A DNA stretch of 64,000 nt, taken from positions 3,100,001 to 3,164,000 of the forward strand of contig NZ_CP063304.1 of NCBI RefSeq assembly GCF_015159595.1, read 5' to 3'. A program made the translations under genes and the position numbers. The notes beneath the pieces are model-generated. The model saw only the letters and a program-made list of their open reading frames with translations. It was not told where the DNA came from and searched no databases. Source of the DNA: Blautia liquoris. Its GTDB lineage: Bacteria > Bacillota > Clostridia > Lachnospirales > Lachnospiraceae. The stretch's first letter is position 1. Every line of letters starts with the position of its first letter. Of the stretch, positions 16,446 to 25,709 are shown piece by piece.

Positions 16446-17990
16446 TTATGTTGGTAATGAAATCTTATGATATGGAATTCTTAAGTTATCCAGCACCCGC
16501 TCTTCTCTGTCCTGGCAGGTAAACAAAAGTACCTGACCGCGGTTTTTTGACAGCCACGAAAGTGCACGTCCCATGCGTTTTTCATCATACATGGCAAAAA
16601 CTTCATCCAGCACTAGGGGCAGCTCCTCTTCCTGACACAGGACATCCATGACCGCCATTCGGAGCGCAAAATATACCTGCTCCACAGTTCCTTTGCTCGC
16701 CTGATAGAGTGGGACAACCATATCTTCTGTGTGTAATTCAATCTGAAAATTATCCTGTACGGAAACATGGCGATACCGTCCATCGGTCAATTCGCACATG
16801 ATTTCAGATATTTTCCCTTTCAGCCGTTCACCAATCACATCCTGCATGGAATCGGCAATTTTCATGATCATATCCATCGCAGCCGTGATAGCCTCGATCT
16901 CTTCATCGTATTCCGTGGGCAGGGTCATCGTCTTTTTCAGATCCCGATCCTTTTCAAGGAGATCCTCCAGCTGAGCTTCCATATTCTGTATCTCGTCTTT
17001 CAGGTCTTCTGCCTTCCACTTAAGTTTTGAAATTTCCTCCTTGCGCTCAGCGGATATTCCGCAAGATTCCTCTTGTGACGGTGCAAATGTGTTCTTTCGA
17101 TTCTTTTTATATCGAAGATACAGCGCCGCCAAGACAGCGATCCCCGCTATTGCCGACATTCGAACCGAAACTTTCGGGACAAAAAGAGCCAAGGGCAACA
17201 ACGCCAAAAGAAGTACGAGAAAAACAACAAATCCCACATCTGCTCTGCGCTCCTTCGAAGAACCTGCATGCCGGCTTCGTTTGTCCTCTTCAAGGCGTGT
17301 TCTTTCCGCATGATAACTCTCCACTGTCTCATTCCTAAGTTCTGTCTTATGGCTTAATTCGTCTTGTACATAGTCTATCTGAGTGGCAATCTGATTTTCT
17401 TCTTCCTCAAGATTTTTTGCAGCCGCAGCTTTCTTTGCCTCCTGTGCCTTTTTCTTCATCTTCAGAGAAGCAAGGGCACTTCCCATATCAGTCTCCTGAT
17501 CCTGGGATCCCTGGTAGTTTGCCATATAATTGCGAAGAACCCTCTCAAGTTCTTCGTCTGTCTTGCTCTTCATCTGTCCCACGGAGACGGTATTGTCATA
17601 AACTGCCTCTCCAATTCCTCCGAGCAGCATATGCAGATCACCGTCTTCGACAGACAGACGTTCGCCGTCATCTTCACAGATCAGTTCCTGCCGAAGGTTT
17701 TCGCGATTGAAGATCCTCTCTACGCGGAAATGCTTTCCTCCGCTTTCAAATTTTAGTGTGCCGGCATAATATCCGGGATTTTGGTATGGTTCATATTGGT
17801 GATATAAATCCGTTCTCGCTGCCTTTCCTCTCTGCCTTTTTACACCAAAAAACATGCTGCGAATAAATGTATGAATCGTGGATTTTCCGGTTTCATTTTC
17901 ACCGTAGATCAGATTGATTCCCTCGTGAAAAGAAATCGTTTTATCATGGAACCTCCCGAAATTTTTTATTTCCAACTTCCTCAGTTTCAC
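16446..17990 (-). CDS. YhaN/SbcC-like AAA ATPase with coiled coil
   Basis: From GTG at 17990 the protein has about 514 residues. GGGAGG lies six bases before this GTG and the family N-terminus [18 protein letters not shown] starts there, so longer forms are rejected. Walker A is [16 protein letters not shown] coiled coil interrupted by two hydrophobic membrane-like stretches ([17 protein letters not shown], then [12 protein letters not shown]) fills the middle. The C-terminus has the signature [14 protein letters not shown] and Walker [17 protein letters not shown]. Internal hydrophobic segments mark the YhaN branch of the SbcC/Rad50 superfamily. It probably works with the phosphoesterase encoded 43 bases upstream. 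Confidence 0.87.
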   Translation of the reverse strand: MKLRKLEIKNFGRFHDKTISFHEGINLIYGENETGKSTIHTFIRSMFFGVKRQRGKAARTDLYHQYEPYQNPGYYAGTLKFESGGKHFRVERIFNRENLRQELICEDDGERLSVEDGDLHMLLGGIGEAVYDNTVSVGQMKSKTDEELERVLRNYMANYQGSQDQETDMGSALASLKMKKKAQEAKKAAAAKNLEEEENQIATQIDYVQDELSHKTELRNETVESYHAERTRLEEDKRSRHAGSSKERRADVGFVVFLVLLLALLPLALFVPKVSVRMSAIAGIAVLAALYLRYKKNRKNTFAPSQEESCGISAERKEEISKLKWKAEDLKDEIQNMEAQLEDLLEKDRDLKKTMTLPTEYDEEIEAITAAMDMIMKIADSMQDVIGERLKGKISEIMCELTDGRYRHVSVQDNFQIELHTEDMVVPLYQASKGTVEQVYFALRMAVMDVLCQEEELPLVLDEVFAMYDEKRMGRALSWLSKNRGQVLLFTCQDREERVLDNLRIPYHKISLPT

Positions 17991-18033
17991 TGTAACCCTC
18001 CCGGTTTCCGCATACAATCTGAACGCTGTATAT

Positions 18034-19083
18034 TCAACAATTGTCGAGAAGTGCATCGAGTCCATAATACAATGCCTTCTCACTGGCTGAATCGTCCAAG
18101 TCCCGCATCCGTTTGATGAACTCACCAATCAGGCTGCCCTCATAGATTCGGGAAAGCTCGTCCAGATCATAATAAGGATGTGTGTCATCCCTCACTCTCA
18201 CAACTCTTCCCAGATTTTTCAGACGTTCGAGGTCAAATTCCACACTGCGGTCACGGATTCCGCTTAGATGCACATGGAAAATATTACGATTTCCCGCTTC
18301 TTTGGCAAGGTGTCCGGCAAGAAGCTGTTCGAGATCATATTGCGTGTTAGTTTCATCTACTACAAGATCCATCACCTTGTACTCACAGACAGCTGCGGGG
18401 ACAAAACATGCCTGAATATTATCTTTTTCCAAAATTACTTCCATATACCCATGGGATCCAAAATCATTGCAGTCTATGGGTTCCAGAGATCCGGAATAGG
18501 CTATTCGGTTCTTTGCGATAATTTCCGGTTTATGAATATGGCCGAGAGCCACATAATCGAAACCAGCGTTTATCAGTCTGCGTCTGTCAATCGGACTGTG
18601 TGTGGCGTCACCGCCGTGGGCGACCAGAATATGATACCTGCAGAGACCCGACGGTTCGATATCATCATAGAGAGGTTCCGGTACTTCGCGCTCATAATAG
18701 CTGCATCCATACACTGCCAGATTCAGTTTTGAAATCTCTACTTTCTCGCAGGTATGACTCATAAGTACAACGACATTGTCGTTCCAGGAATAGTCATCGA
18801 AAAACCCGCCCCTTCTCAGATAGTCATGGTTTCCCGCCACGAGAACCACGGTTGTCTTTGGGATGCTTCGAAAATAGGAATTCACTTCTTTTAACTCCCG
18901 CTTTAAAGGAGGCCGGTGAAATAGATCACCGGCTATAAGTAAAAGGTCTGTATTCTCTTTTCGGCATCGGTCTATCACTTTTCGAAACGACTCCCAGATG
19001 TCTGTTTTTCTCTGTTCGCTCCAAGAGCAGCCTATATCAGGTTCTGCCCCGAGATGAACATCTGCTATATGAATTATCTTCAT
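18034..19083 (-). CDS. YhaO/SbcD-like metallophosphoesterase, DNA repair exonuclease
   Basis: A 349-residue calcineurin-like phosphoesterase. The dinuclear metal motifs are all visible: IADVHLG (D-x-H), LLIAGDLFHRPP (GD), VLVAGNHDYLR (GNHD), LVAHGGDATH and VALGHIHKP (GHxH). Family members are nucleases of the Mre11/SbcD/YhaO group, here paired with the SbcC/YhaN-like ATPase that follows. The C-terminal 100 residues form the usual capping/dimer region. It is the first gene of the repair unit with the ATPase and nfo. Confidence 0.9.
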   Translation of the reverse strand: MKIIHIADVHLGAEPDIGCSWSEQRKTDIWESFRKVIDRCRKENTDLLLIAGDLFHRPPLKRELKEVNSYFRSIPKTTVVLVAGNHDYLRRGGFFDDYSWNDNVVVLMSHTCEKVEISKLNLAVYGCSYYEREVPEPLYDDIEPSGLCRYHILVAHGGDATHSPIDRRRLINAGFDYVALGHIHKPEIIAKNRIAYSGSLEPIDCNDFGSHGYMEVILEKDNIQACFVPAAVCEYKVMDLVVDETNTQYDLEQLLAGHLAKEAGNRNIFHVHLSGIRDRSVEFDLERLKNLGRVVRVRDDTHPYYDLDELSRIYEGSLIGEFIKRMRDLDDSASEKALYYGLDALLDNC

Positions 19084-19111
19084 AATGACCTCAAGTATCT
19101 GTTAAAACTCA

Positions 19112-20503
19112 TTATAGTTCACAGTTTCCAACCGTACGCGGAAATGGTATGACATCGCGAATATTGCCAATACCTGTCAGGTACATAACACAGCGCTCAA
19201 ATCCAAGTCCAAATCCCGCATGCCTTGTCGAGCCGTATTTGCGAAGATCCAGATAAAATTCGTATCCCTCGCTGTCCAATCCAAGTTCGTCCATACGAGA
19301 TTCCAGTTTTTTATAGTCGTCTTCCCTTTGACTTCCTCCGATAATCTCACCGATTCCGGGAACCAGACAGTCCATGGCGGCTACCGTCTTACCATCTTCG
19401 TTTAATTTCATATAGAAGGCCTTAATGTCCTTTGGATAATCCGTAACAAAAATCGGTTTCTTGTAAACCTCCTCCGTCAGGTAACGCTCATGTTCTGTCT
19501 GCAAATCCGTTCCCCAGTGTACCTTATATGAAAACTTATCGTTGTTCTTTTCCAGAATCTCGACAGCTTTTGTATAGGTGACACGTGCAAAGTCAGAATT
19601 CACCACATGTTCCAGACGTTCAATCAAACCTTTGTCCACAAAGGAATTAAAGAACTTCATCTCTTCCGGCGCTTCCTGCATCACATATCGGATGACGTAT
19701 TTTAGCATATCTTCTGCCAGCTGCATATCGTCGCAAAGATCTGCAAACGCAATTTCCGGCTCAATCATCCAAAACTCCGCTGCATGACGAGTCGTGTTCG
19801 AATTCTCCGCGCGAAATGTCGGACCAAAGGTATAGACCTTGCCGAATGCCTGGGCGAATGCCTCTGCGTCGAGCTGTCCGCTCACTGTCAGGTTTGTCTC
19901 TTTCCCGAAGAAATCCTGGGAATAGTCTGTGTTTCCCTTTTTGTCTTTTGGCACGTTGTTTAGATCCATCGTGGTTACCTGGAACATCTCCCCGGCTCCC
20001 TCCGCATCGCTTCCCGTGATCAGAGGGGTATTGACATAGACAAATCCTCTATCCTGAAAGAACTTGTGAATCGCATATGCACACAGAGAACGCACACGAA
20101 ATACAGCCTGAAAGGTATTCGCCCTCGGGCGCAGATGCTGCATCGTTCTCAAGTACTCCATGGTATGACGTTTTTTCTGCAGTGGATAATCCGAGGCAGA
20201 AGCACCTTCCACGCTAACCTCATCAGCCTGTATCTCAAATGGCTGTTTTGCCTTAGGCGTTGCAACCAACATTCCTTTTACTATAATTGCAGCACCGACA
20301 TTTAACTTTGAAATCTTCTCAAAATTAGCCAGCTTGTCGTGATAGACGATTTGAAGAGGCTCAAAATAAGTACCGTCGTGCAGAACAATAAAACCAAAGT
20401 TTTTAGATCCTCTGACGCTTCGCACCCATCCTCCGACAGTTATTTTTTTGTCAAGAAATTTTTCTCTGTTCTTATATATTTCACGTACACTCGTGATATC
20501 CAT
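19112..20503 (-). CDS. asnS: Asparaginyl-tRNA synthetase
   Basis: A class II synthetase that charges tRNA-Asn. From ATG at 20503 the protein has 463 residues and begins [20 protein letters not shown] with the OB-fold anticodon domain ([22 protein letters not shown]). Motif 2 is [21 protein letters not shown], and motif 3 includes [15 protein letters not shown]. The start is set by AAGGAGAAATGAC immediately upstream and by the family N-terminus; the frame remains open 84 bases further up. It has its own promoter (20559-20587). Confidence 0.97.
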   Translation of the reverse strand: MDITSVREIYKNREKFLDKKITVGGWVRSVRGSKNFGFIVLHDGTYFEPLQIVYHDKLANFEKISKLNVGAAIIVKGMLVATPKAKQPFEIQADEVSVEGASASDYPLQKKRHTMEYLRTMQHLRPRANTFQAVFRVRSLCAYAIHKFFQDRGFVYVNTPLITGSDAEGAGEMFQVTTMDLNNVPKDKKGNTDYSQDFFGKETNLTVSGQLDAEAFAQAFGKVYTFGPTFRAENSNTTRHAAEFWMIEPEIAFADLCDDMQLAEDMLKYVIRYVMQEAPEEMKFFNSFVDKGLIERLEHVVNSDFARVTYTKAVEILEKNNDKFSYKVHWGTDLQTEHERYLTEEVYKKPIFVTDYPKDIKAFYMKLNEDGKTVAAMDCLVPGIGEIIGGSQREDDYKKLESRMDELGLDSEGYEFYLDLRKYGSTRHAGFGLGFERCVMYLTGIGNIRDVIPFPRTVGNCEL

Positions 20504-20558
20504 GTCATTTCTCCTTAAATTTATCGTTTTTGGGAAAATATTTGACCCTAGTATTATA

Positions 20559-20587
20559 AGTATACCTTTTTCCGGCAAAGTGCGCAA
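20559..20587 (-). promoter_or_regulatory. Promoter of asnS
   Basis: On the minus strand TTGCGC (20587-20582), 17 bases, TATACT (20564-20559). No T-box motif was found between this promoter and asnS, so tRNA-sensing attenuation is not apparent. Confidence 0.55.
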
Positions 20588-20598
20588 GGCGGAATCTG

Positions 20599-21207
20599 TC
20601 AGGATTCCAGGAAAGAAAAAGGATCTTCGTCTTTTATAAAATGCATCAGTTGAAAAGCACAGCCGACTGCGACTTTTTCCTCTTCTAAGATCCGTCTGAC
20701 CTCGCCCCGGTCAGCCAGCACAACCTCAATCTCTTCATTCTCCTCCTGATACTTTTCAGTTATCTCTCCTAAGGCATATCCATAGACAGTTGCACAGGAT
20801 TCATCTGTCATTCCAATGGTAGTAAAATAAGGCTTTTCGTATCCTTCTTTGACCGAAATCGGTTTTAAGTCAAGCCCTGTCTCCTCGTGCATTTCCCTGA
20901 CTGCTGCCTGATGAAAATCCTCACCATCCTCCACAAGCCCCGCAGGGAATTCATAGATATAATCATCAATGGAATAACGGTACTGACGGACCAGGACAAC
21001 TTTATCCCTTTTTTCACCATACAGGCTGTAGATAAATACACCGTCTGCGCGGTTCTTTTTTGTATTGCACTTCAGATCCTCAAGACGCTTTGCACGGGAC
21101 GCCACATAGTAATGACTTGTATGTCCCTTTTTATTCTCCCCCTCCAGATAATATAAATTCACGAATTTGCTGTCTGTCAGTTTTCTTATCTGTTTGATTG
21201 TAGCCAT
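20599..21207 (-). CDS. NUDIX hydrolase, ADP-ribose pyrophosphatase-like
   Basis: A 202-residue Nudix protein. The Nudix box [23 protein letters not shown] matches G-x5-E-x7-R-E-x2-E-E-x-G. The surrounding sequence (EFPAG before the box, [11 protein letters not shown] after it) is typical of ADP-ribose/sugar-nucleotide pyrophosphatases. It starts nine bases after the ribU stop, so it should share the FMN riboswitch of that gene. That raises the possibility that a flavin or related dinucleotide is its substrate, which is inference only. AsnS follows with a separate promoter. Confidence 0.85.
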   Translation of the reverse strand: MATIKQIRKLTDSKFVNLYYLEGENKKGHTSHYYVASRAKRLEDLKCNTKKNRADGVFIYSLYGEKRDKVVLVRQYRYSIDDYIYEFPAGLVEDGEDFHQAAVREMHEETGLDLKPISVKEGYEKPYFTTIGMTDESCATVYGYALGEITEKYQEENEEIEVVLADRGEVRRILEEEKVAVGCAFQLMHFIKDEDPFSFLES

Positions 21208-21216
21208 TCTTACTTA

Positions 21217-21852
21217 TTACCTCCCAAGTAGTCCGCTGATGCGTTTATAAAGCAGCAGAGTGATCACTGAAGCAAACACCCCTTTGAGTATGTTAAATGG
21301 AGCAACTAAGAGCAGGCAGAAATCCAACAGGCTGTCAATCGAGCTGTGTATGGCTGCACCCGCTTTGATAAAAGAATCCTGCGACATGCCAAATGCTTTT
21401 CCATAAGCCGGAAGAAGTACGTAGGCATTCATCAGGACGGCTGCCGCAGTCATCGTCACAACGCCGATCACGAGACCTGCGATTGCATGTTTCCTCGTTT
21501 TATTTCGCTGGTAAATATAACCCGCAGGTATCACGAATGCGCAGCCGACAATCAGATTCGCCAGTTCTCCCACAAACATCGTCTTCGTTCCATTCAGCAG
21601 CAGATTAATCAAGATCTTGACAAGCTCAATGGCAGCACCTGCCAGTGGTCCCATGGCAAAGCTGCCGATCAGTACGGGAACCTCGCTGAAATCGAGTTCA
21701 TAGAACGACGGTGCCAGAAATGGCAGTGGAAATGCAAAAAGCATCAAGACTGCTGCCAGTGCTCCAAGCATGGCAACCTTTACCATCGTTTTCGTCTTTG
21801 ATGCTCTTTGTCCCGGATGCTTCTGTGGATTTGCAGCTGTATTCATTTTCAT
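21217..21852 (-). CDS. ribU: Riboflavin ECF transporter S component RibU
   Basis: A 211-residue membrane protein with about six hydrophobic helices, of the ECF S-component class. The RibU-type signature FYELDFSEVPVLIGSFAMGPLAGA follows the first helix. It captures riboflavin and needs the shared ECF energising module, which is not in this window. The upstream FMN riboswitch (21957-22072) gives independent support for a flavin-related cargo. A 6-base-pair hairpin covers the ribosome binding site. The N-terminus begins with a short polar tail (MKMNTAANPQKHPGQRASK) before the first helix. Confidence 0.93.
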   Translation of the reverse strand: MKMNTAANPQKHPGQRASKTKTMVKVAMLGALAAVLMLFAFPLPFLAPSFYELDFSEVPVLIGSFAMGPLAGAAIELVKILINLLLNGTKTMFVGELANLIVGCAFVIPAGYIYQRNKTRKHAIAGLVIGVVTMTAAAVLMNAYVLLPAYGKAFGMSQDSFIKAGAAIHSSIDSLLDFCLLLVAPFNILKGVFASVITLLLYKRISGLLGR

Positions 21853-21860
21853 TTTAAAAT

Positions 21861-21881
21861 ATCTCCTTTTCTATTGGAGAT
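21861..21881 (-). promoter_or_regulatory. Hairpin covering the ribU ribosome binding site
   Basis: On the minus strand ATCTCC (21881-21876) pairs with GGAGAT (21866-21861), which contains most of the AAGGAGAT ribosome binding site, around a nine-base loop. It lies between the riboswitch terminator and the start codon. Confidence 0.55.
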
Positions 21882-21895
21882 CCTCTGCCGAGATG

Positions 21896-21931
21896 TCAAA
21901 AAATAAGCCCCTGGAATGAAAATCCAGGGGC
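21896..21931 (-). terminator. Riboswitch terminator of ribU
   Basis: On the minus strand GCCCCTGGA (21931-21923) pairs with TCCAGGGGC (21915-21907), followed by TTATTTTTTG. It is the expression platform of the FMN riboswitch directly upstream. Confidence 0.9.
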
Positions 21932-21956
21932 ATTGATTTTATACACCGACATGTGT

Positions 21957-22072
21957 ATCTTCTTTCATCCAGACTATACTGTTGGTTTCGGAATCACACC
22001 GAATCAGCCGCTGCATATGCAGCAGGTCGCGGACTGTACCGCCAGTGGGGAATTACGCCCCGCCCTGAAGAT
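21957..22072 (-). ncRNA. FMN riboswitch (RFN element)
   Basis: The minus strand starts ATCTTCAGGGCGGGGCGTAA, continues TTCCCCACTGGCGGT, contains TGATTCGGTGTGATTCCGAA and AACAGTATAGTCTGGATG, and closes with AAAGAAGAT. This is the conserved order and sequence of the RFN element, with the ends ATCTTC/GAAGAT forming P1. FMN binding should favour the downstream terminator and switch off ribU and the Nudix gene. One variable arm contains the palindrome GCTGCATATGCAGC. Confidence 0.96.
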
Positions 22073-22091
22073 CTCCTATCAATCTACATAC

Positions 22092-22120
22092 ATTATAGCT
22101 CACTGCGTTTTGAAATGCAA
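22092..22120 (-). promoter_or_regulatory. Promoter of the FMN riboswitch transcript
   Basis: On the minus strand TTGCAT (22120-22115), a 17-base spacer and a perfect TATAAT (22097-22092) lie just after the stop of adenine deaminase. Transcription would begin around 22085, 13 bases before the riboswitch. Confidence 0.6.
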
Positions 22121-22126
22121 GAAATT

Positions 22127-23827
22127 TCAATTGCCATTTAAAAATTTGTTTTCCTTCACGCTGTATACACCCCTTGGGGTAATCCGGATCTCCGGTATCA
22201 CAGTAAGGGCCATAAATGACAGCGTGATAAAGGGATCAATCCCCTCAGCGACACCCATCTCTCGTGCTTTTTGTATCATCCGTTGTAGCTTTGAGTGAAC
22301 CTCAAAAAATCCAGCATCACTCATCAGCCCCATAATGGGAAGCGGCAGAGTATCGAAGACTTTATGGTCTGATACCACGCAGTATCCACCCTGGCTTGTT
22401 ACCAGTTCTTTGACGGCAAGTTCCATGTCTTCATCGTTGTCTCCCACTACGATGATGTTATGGGAATCGTGTGAAACACTGGATGCAATAGCCCCCTGTC
22501 GGATTCCATAACCGCTCACCACGCCGACTCCTACTTTTCCGGTACTTTTATGTCTCTCCACGACTGCTATCTTCTGATATTGCTCATCTGCCCGGAAGTT
22601 GGTTCCGGCCTCAGTTTTTATTTTTTTATCCTTTGTCAAAATCTGTCCCTCCACCAGTTCTATCACATGTGTCTCAGCTGTGAGCGGCAGACAAAACCTA
22701 TCTTTCGAAAAGTTCTTGATATGAACTGTATTTTTTAGTTCTTTGGGACAGTGCGCCTTTTTGATGGGCTCAGATTTTTGTATTTTTTCCCCCTTATAAT
22801 ATACTTCATCTACCTGAATGGTATTAAGATTACTCAATACCATCAAGTCTGCCTGGTATCCCGGAGCAATCGCGCCGATACCTTTCAGACCATAGCATTT
22901 TGCCGGATGGATCGTAGCCATCTGTATTGCGGTGACCGGGTCCAGTCCTAAGCCAATTGCTTTCCGGACGTTGTGATCAATGTGTCCCTCTCTCAATATA
23001 TCTTCGATATGTTTATCATCGGTGCAAAAGCAAAAGCCCTCCGTACTGATCTGATTTTCAACAATTCCTTTCACGATCTCTTCCACATTCCTCGCGGCAC
23101 TTCCCTCGCGGATCAGAATTGTCATCCCGTTTCTTCGCTCCCTCATCGCATACGCAAAGGTGGATGCCTCGTGTTCCGTCTCAATTCCCGCCATGGCATA
23201 GGCTTCAAGATCGCGTTCGGACAGCTCCGGGGCATGACCGTCGCGGATACGGTTTTCAAACAAGTGCAGTTTCCTATGCATTTCAGGGTCCGAACCTACC
23301 ACAGATACATAATCCATGACTTCTCCAAGGCCAAGAATTCTCTCATTTTGCAGGTAGGGTTCCATCTCCCGGGCAGTAATTGCACATCCGTTGTCGTCTA
23401 TGGACGTTGCAGGTACACAAGATGGCATCATGACATAGACATTCGCCTGGCAATCTTTCGTCTGCTGCAGAATGTAGTCGATGCCCGCAAGTCCGGATAC
23501 ATTTGCCGATTCGTGCGGGTCCGCGATAAATGTGGTCGTGCCGCACCGCGAGGCCGCTGCCACAAGCTCTGCCGGGGTGAGTAGTGTCGATTCCAGATGC
23601 AGATGTGCATCTATAAATCCGGGACATATGTATTTTCCGGTCATATCCTTTTCCACAAGGCCCTCATATTCACCGATACCTACGATGATCCCTTCCGCTA
23701 TGGCAATATCACCGGCAATAATCTCTCCCGTAAAGACATTGACAATCTTTGCATTTTTAAAAACAATCTGTGCCGGCACTTCTCCTTTTGTGTACTGGAC
23801 ACATCTCTGATACATATCCAAATCCAT
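22127..23827 (-). CDS. ade: Adenine deaminase
   Basis: A 566-residue amidohydrolase that converts adenine to hypoxanthine plus ammonia for purine salvage. Family motifs are YICPGFIDAHLHLESTLL (metal site), TTTFIADPHESANVSG, FCFCTDDKHIEDILREGHID, and the C-terminal GVGVVSGYGIRQGAIASSVSHDSHNIIVVG block. Length fits bacterial Ade (about 575). AAAGGGGATC is the ribosome binding site. No purine riboswitch was recognised upstream. Confidence 0.95.
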   Translation of the reverse strand: MDLDMYQRCVQYTKGEVPAQIVFKNAKIVNVFTGEIIAGDIAIAEGIIVGIGEYEGLVEKDMTGKYICPGFIDAHLHLESTLLTPAELVAAASRCGTTTFIADPHESANVSGLAGIDYILQQTKDCQANVYVMMPSCVPATSIDDNGCAITAREMEPYLQNERILGLGEVMDYVSVVGSDPEMHRKLHLFENRIRDGHAPELSERDLEAYAMAGIETEHEASTFAYAMRERRNGMTILIREGSAARNVEEIVKGIVENQISTEGFCFCTDDKHIEDILREGHIDHNVRKAIGLGLDPVTAIQMATIHPAKCYGLKGIGAIAPGYQADLMVLSNLNTIQVDEVYYKGEKIQKSEPIKKAHCPKELKNTVHIKNFSKDRFCLPLTAETHVIELVEGQILTKDKKIKTEAGTNFRADEQYQKIAVVERHKSTGKVGVGVVSGYGIRQGAIASSVSHDSHNIIVVGDNDEDMELAVKELVTSQGGYCVVSDHKVFDTLPLPIMGLMSDAGFFEVHSKLQRMIQKAREMGVAEGIDPFITLSFMALTVIPEIRITPRGVYSVKENKFLNGN

Positions 23828-24172
23828 AATTGATCCCCTTTCACATCATCAAAATCCATTTTAGTTATTATAACACAAAACCGAGACAAGAGAAACGTTG
23901 CGTTGTGATACTTCACAAGAAAGAATAACCTTATCAAAAGCCTTTCCTTTTAATTATTCCACATAATATGTATGATATTACCAAGTTGGTTTATCACATC
24001 ATAACTGCGCAAATCTCATTGATATCACGGTATATATCACTAACAAACGGATCTATTATAGAACTGCTTATTTTCTATCAAATACAAATTATATGCCTGT
24101 TTTGATTGATTTATTACAGTATTTATGTTATATTCATTTTATCCAAATTTACAGCAAACAGGAGGAATTCTT
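23828..24172. other. Intergenic region between divergent ade and GH43 genes
   Basis: 345 bases with no gene. It is A+T rich and has dyad-like runs such as GATATCACGGTATATATCAC near 24020-24040. The only element placed with some confidence is the GH43 promoter at 24106-24134. A sugar-regulator operator is likely somewhere here but cannot be located. Confidence 0.6.
24106..24134 (+). promoter_or_regulatory. Promoter of the GH43 gene
   Basis: TTGATT (24106-24111), a 17-base spacer and TATATT (24129-24134) lie about 40 bases before the start codon. Confidence 0.6.
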
Positions 24173-25582
24173 ATGGAGTGGAAAATACTACAAAACGAAA
24201 CGCAAAAGCTTCCGGCAGACGGCAATGATTATTCTGTGAAAGCCACCGCCAAAACGTGTACTTCTCTCAACTGGTTCGGCATCCTATTCTGTGCTGACTC
24301 TCTGCACTCACCGAAAAGTGGATATCTTTTTCGATTGATGGATGACGGACACACAGAGCTCTTAAGATTTTCAGATGAGCCTAAAAATACGACCAAACTT
24401 CAGACGAGGATCGGAGAGACTCCCATAGACGGCCATTCTTACCAGCTGAGAATTGAGAAATCCGGGTCAGTCTACAGAGGTTATATTAGAGACGTTACAG
24501 ATGAAAAATTGACAGACAGTCAAGACACAGGCGAAGAGCCCTGGCCGGTATTTGAGTTTCCACTTAAAGCTGCGAGGGGCCGTCTGGCAGCAGTTGTGGG
24601 TGATACCGTCTTGGATAATTCAGAACACAAAACCAAGACAGGCCTACAGATCGAAAGTTGTGACAGCACGAATACGACTGGATGCGCTATAAAAACATAC
24701 CAAAATCCCATTCTGGCGGGCTATGCCGATCCGGATGTGCTGTATTATCAGGGCACTTATTATCTGTACGCAACATCTTCGACCTTAAAAACAGGCTACG
24801 AAGCTTATGCTTCCAAAGATCTGGTAAACTGGGAATATGCAGGTGTTGTCATGGGTGAAGCCTGGGGAATGGGGCAGTGCTACTGGGCTCCGGACATCAT
24901 GGAGCGAAATGGGAAATTTTATATTCTTGCATCGGTAAATGAGCATCTGGGTATCGCCACCTCAGATTCACCGCTCGGTCCTTTCGTGCCCGAACCGAAT
25001 TATCTCTTTGACAAGAGCATCGACGGACATTTTCTGATCGATGATGACGGTTCTGTCTACATCTACTATGTGTCCTGGCGCGAAGAAAAAACTTATGCAT
25101 TATACGGAATGAAGATGGAGAATGACTGTGTGACACCCATCCTTTCTACCGAAACACTTCTCATCGAAGCAAAAGAGGAATGGGAATGCCAGAAAGCGCC
25201 AGTGGCGGAAGCACCTTACATCATTAAACACAAGGGAAAATATTATCTTACATATTCGGGAAGCCATTATGAGAGCAAGGGATATGCCGTGGGCTATGCC
25301 ACTTCTGATCAGCCCTTGGGACCTTATAAGAAATATGAAGCAAATCCGATCCTTTCCTATCATTATCTCGTACATGGACCCGGACATCACTGCATCGTGA
25401 CCTCTCCGGACGGGAGGGATCTCTTTATTCTGTATCATACGCATCACGATACGAAGGAAGTTCAGCCGAGAAGTCTTTGCATCGACCGTATGCGTTTCAC
25501 ATCCGTTTCCGGAAAAGAGGACAAACTGGAAGTATACGGACCGACAGTGACCCCACAGCCATATCCCCTGTTGAGAGAATGA
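24173..25582 (+). CDS. Glycoside hydrolase family 43-like protein with N-terminal accessory domain
   Basis: From ATG at 24173, behind AGGAGGAATT, the protein has 469 residues and no signal peptide, so it is cytoplasmic. Residues about 1-165 form a beta-rich accessory domain (WKILQNETQKLPADGNDY to LDNSEHKTK). The rest is a five-bladed propeller. Candidate catalytic acids are Asp in LAGYADPDVLYY, Asp in SIDGHFLIDDDG and Glu in VAEAPYIIKHKGKYYL. Family members act mainly as alpha-L-arabinofuranosidases or beta-xylosidases on imported oligosaccharides. The substrate here is not readable. The accessory domain at the N-terminus, rather than the common C-terminal one, is notable. Confidence 0.87.
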   Translation: MEWKILQNETQKLPADGNDYSVKATAKTCTSLNWFGILFCADSLHSPKSGYLFRLMDDGHTELLRFSDEPKNTTKLQTRIGETPIDGHSYQLRIEKSGSVYRGYIRDVTDEKLTDSQDTGEEPWPVFEFPLKAARGRLAAVVGDTVLDNSEHKTKTGLQIESCDSTNTTGCAIKTYQNPILAGYADPDVLYYQGTYYLYATSSTLKTGYEAYASKDLVNWEYAGVVMGEAWGMGQCYWAPDIMERNGKFYILASVNEHLGIATSDSPLGPFVPEPNYLFDKSIDGHFLIDDDGSVYIYYVSWREEKTYALYGMKMENDCVTPILSTETLLIEAKEEWECQKAPVAEAPYIIKHKGKYYLTYSGSHYESKGYAVGYATSDQPLGPYKKYEANPILSYHYLVHGPGHHCIVTSPDGRDLFILYHTHHDTKEVQPRSLCIDRMRFTSVSGKEDKLEVYGPTVTPQPYPLLRE

Positions 25583-25626
25583 CCAAAGGAGACCTTCATC
25601 AAGCTGATGGCTCAGCAGCCATACGC

Positions 25627-25666
25627 AAAAGTCACCCTCAAACCGCAAACGGTTAGGGTGACTTTT
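25627..25666. terminator. Terminator between the GH43 and HelD genes
   Basis: AAAAGTCACCCT-C-AAACCG pairs with CGGTT-A-GGGTGACTTTT around a four-base loop. The flanks allow use from both converging genes. Confidence 0.85.
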
Positions 25667-25709
25667 ACATTCTATACCAGATCAAACCACCGAATTCTCC
25701 GGCGCTAGC

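Noticed and set aside
20504-20598. T-box ahead of asnS
   Set aside because: No GGGTGGNACCGCG-like motif or specifier loop; the gap is too short for one after the predicted promoter.
22973-23584. Plus-strand open frame of 203 codons
   Set aside because: It is fully inside adenine deaminase on the other strand and has no recognisable motif.
23828-24000. Purine riboswitch ahead of adenine deaminase
   Set aside because: The conserved loop and junction sequences of purine aptamers were not found on the minus strand here.
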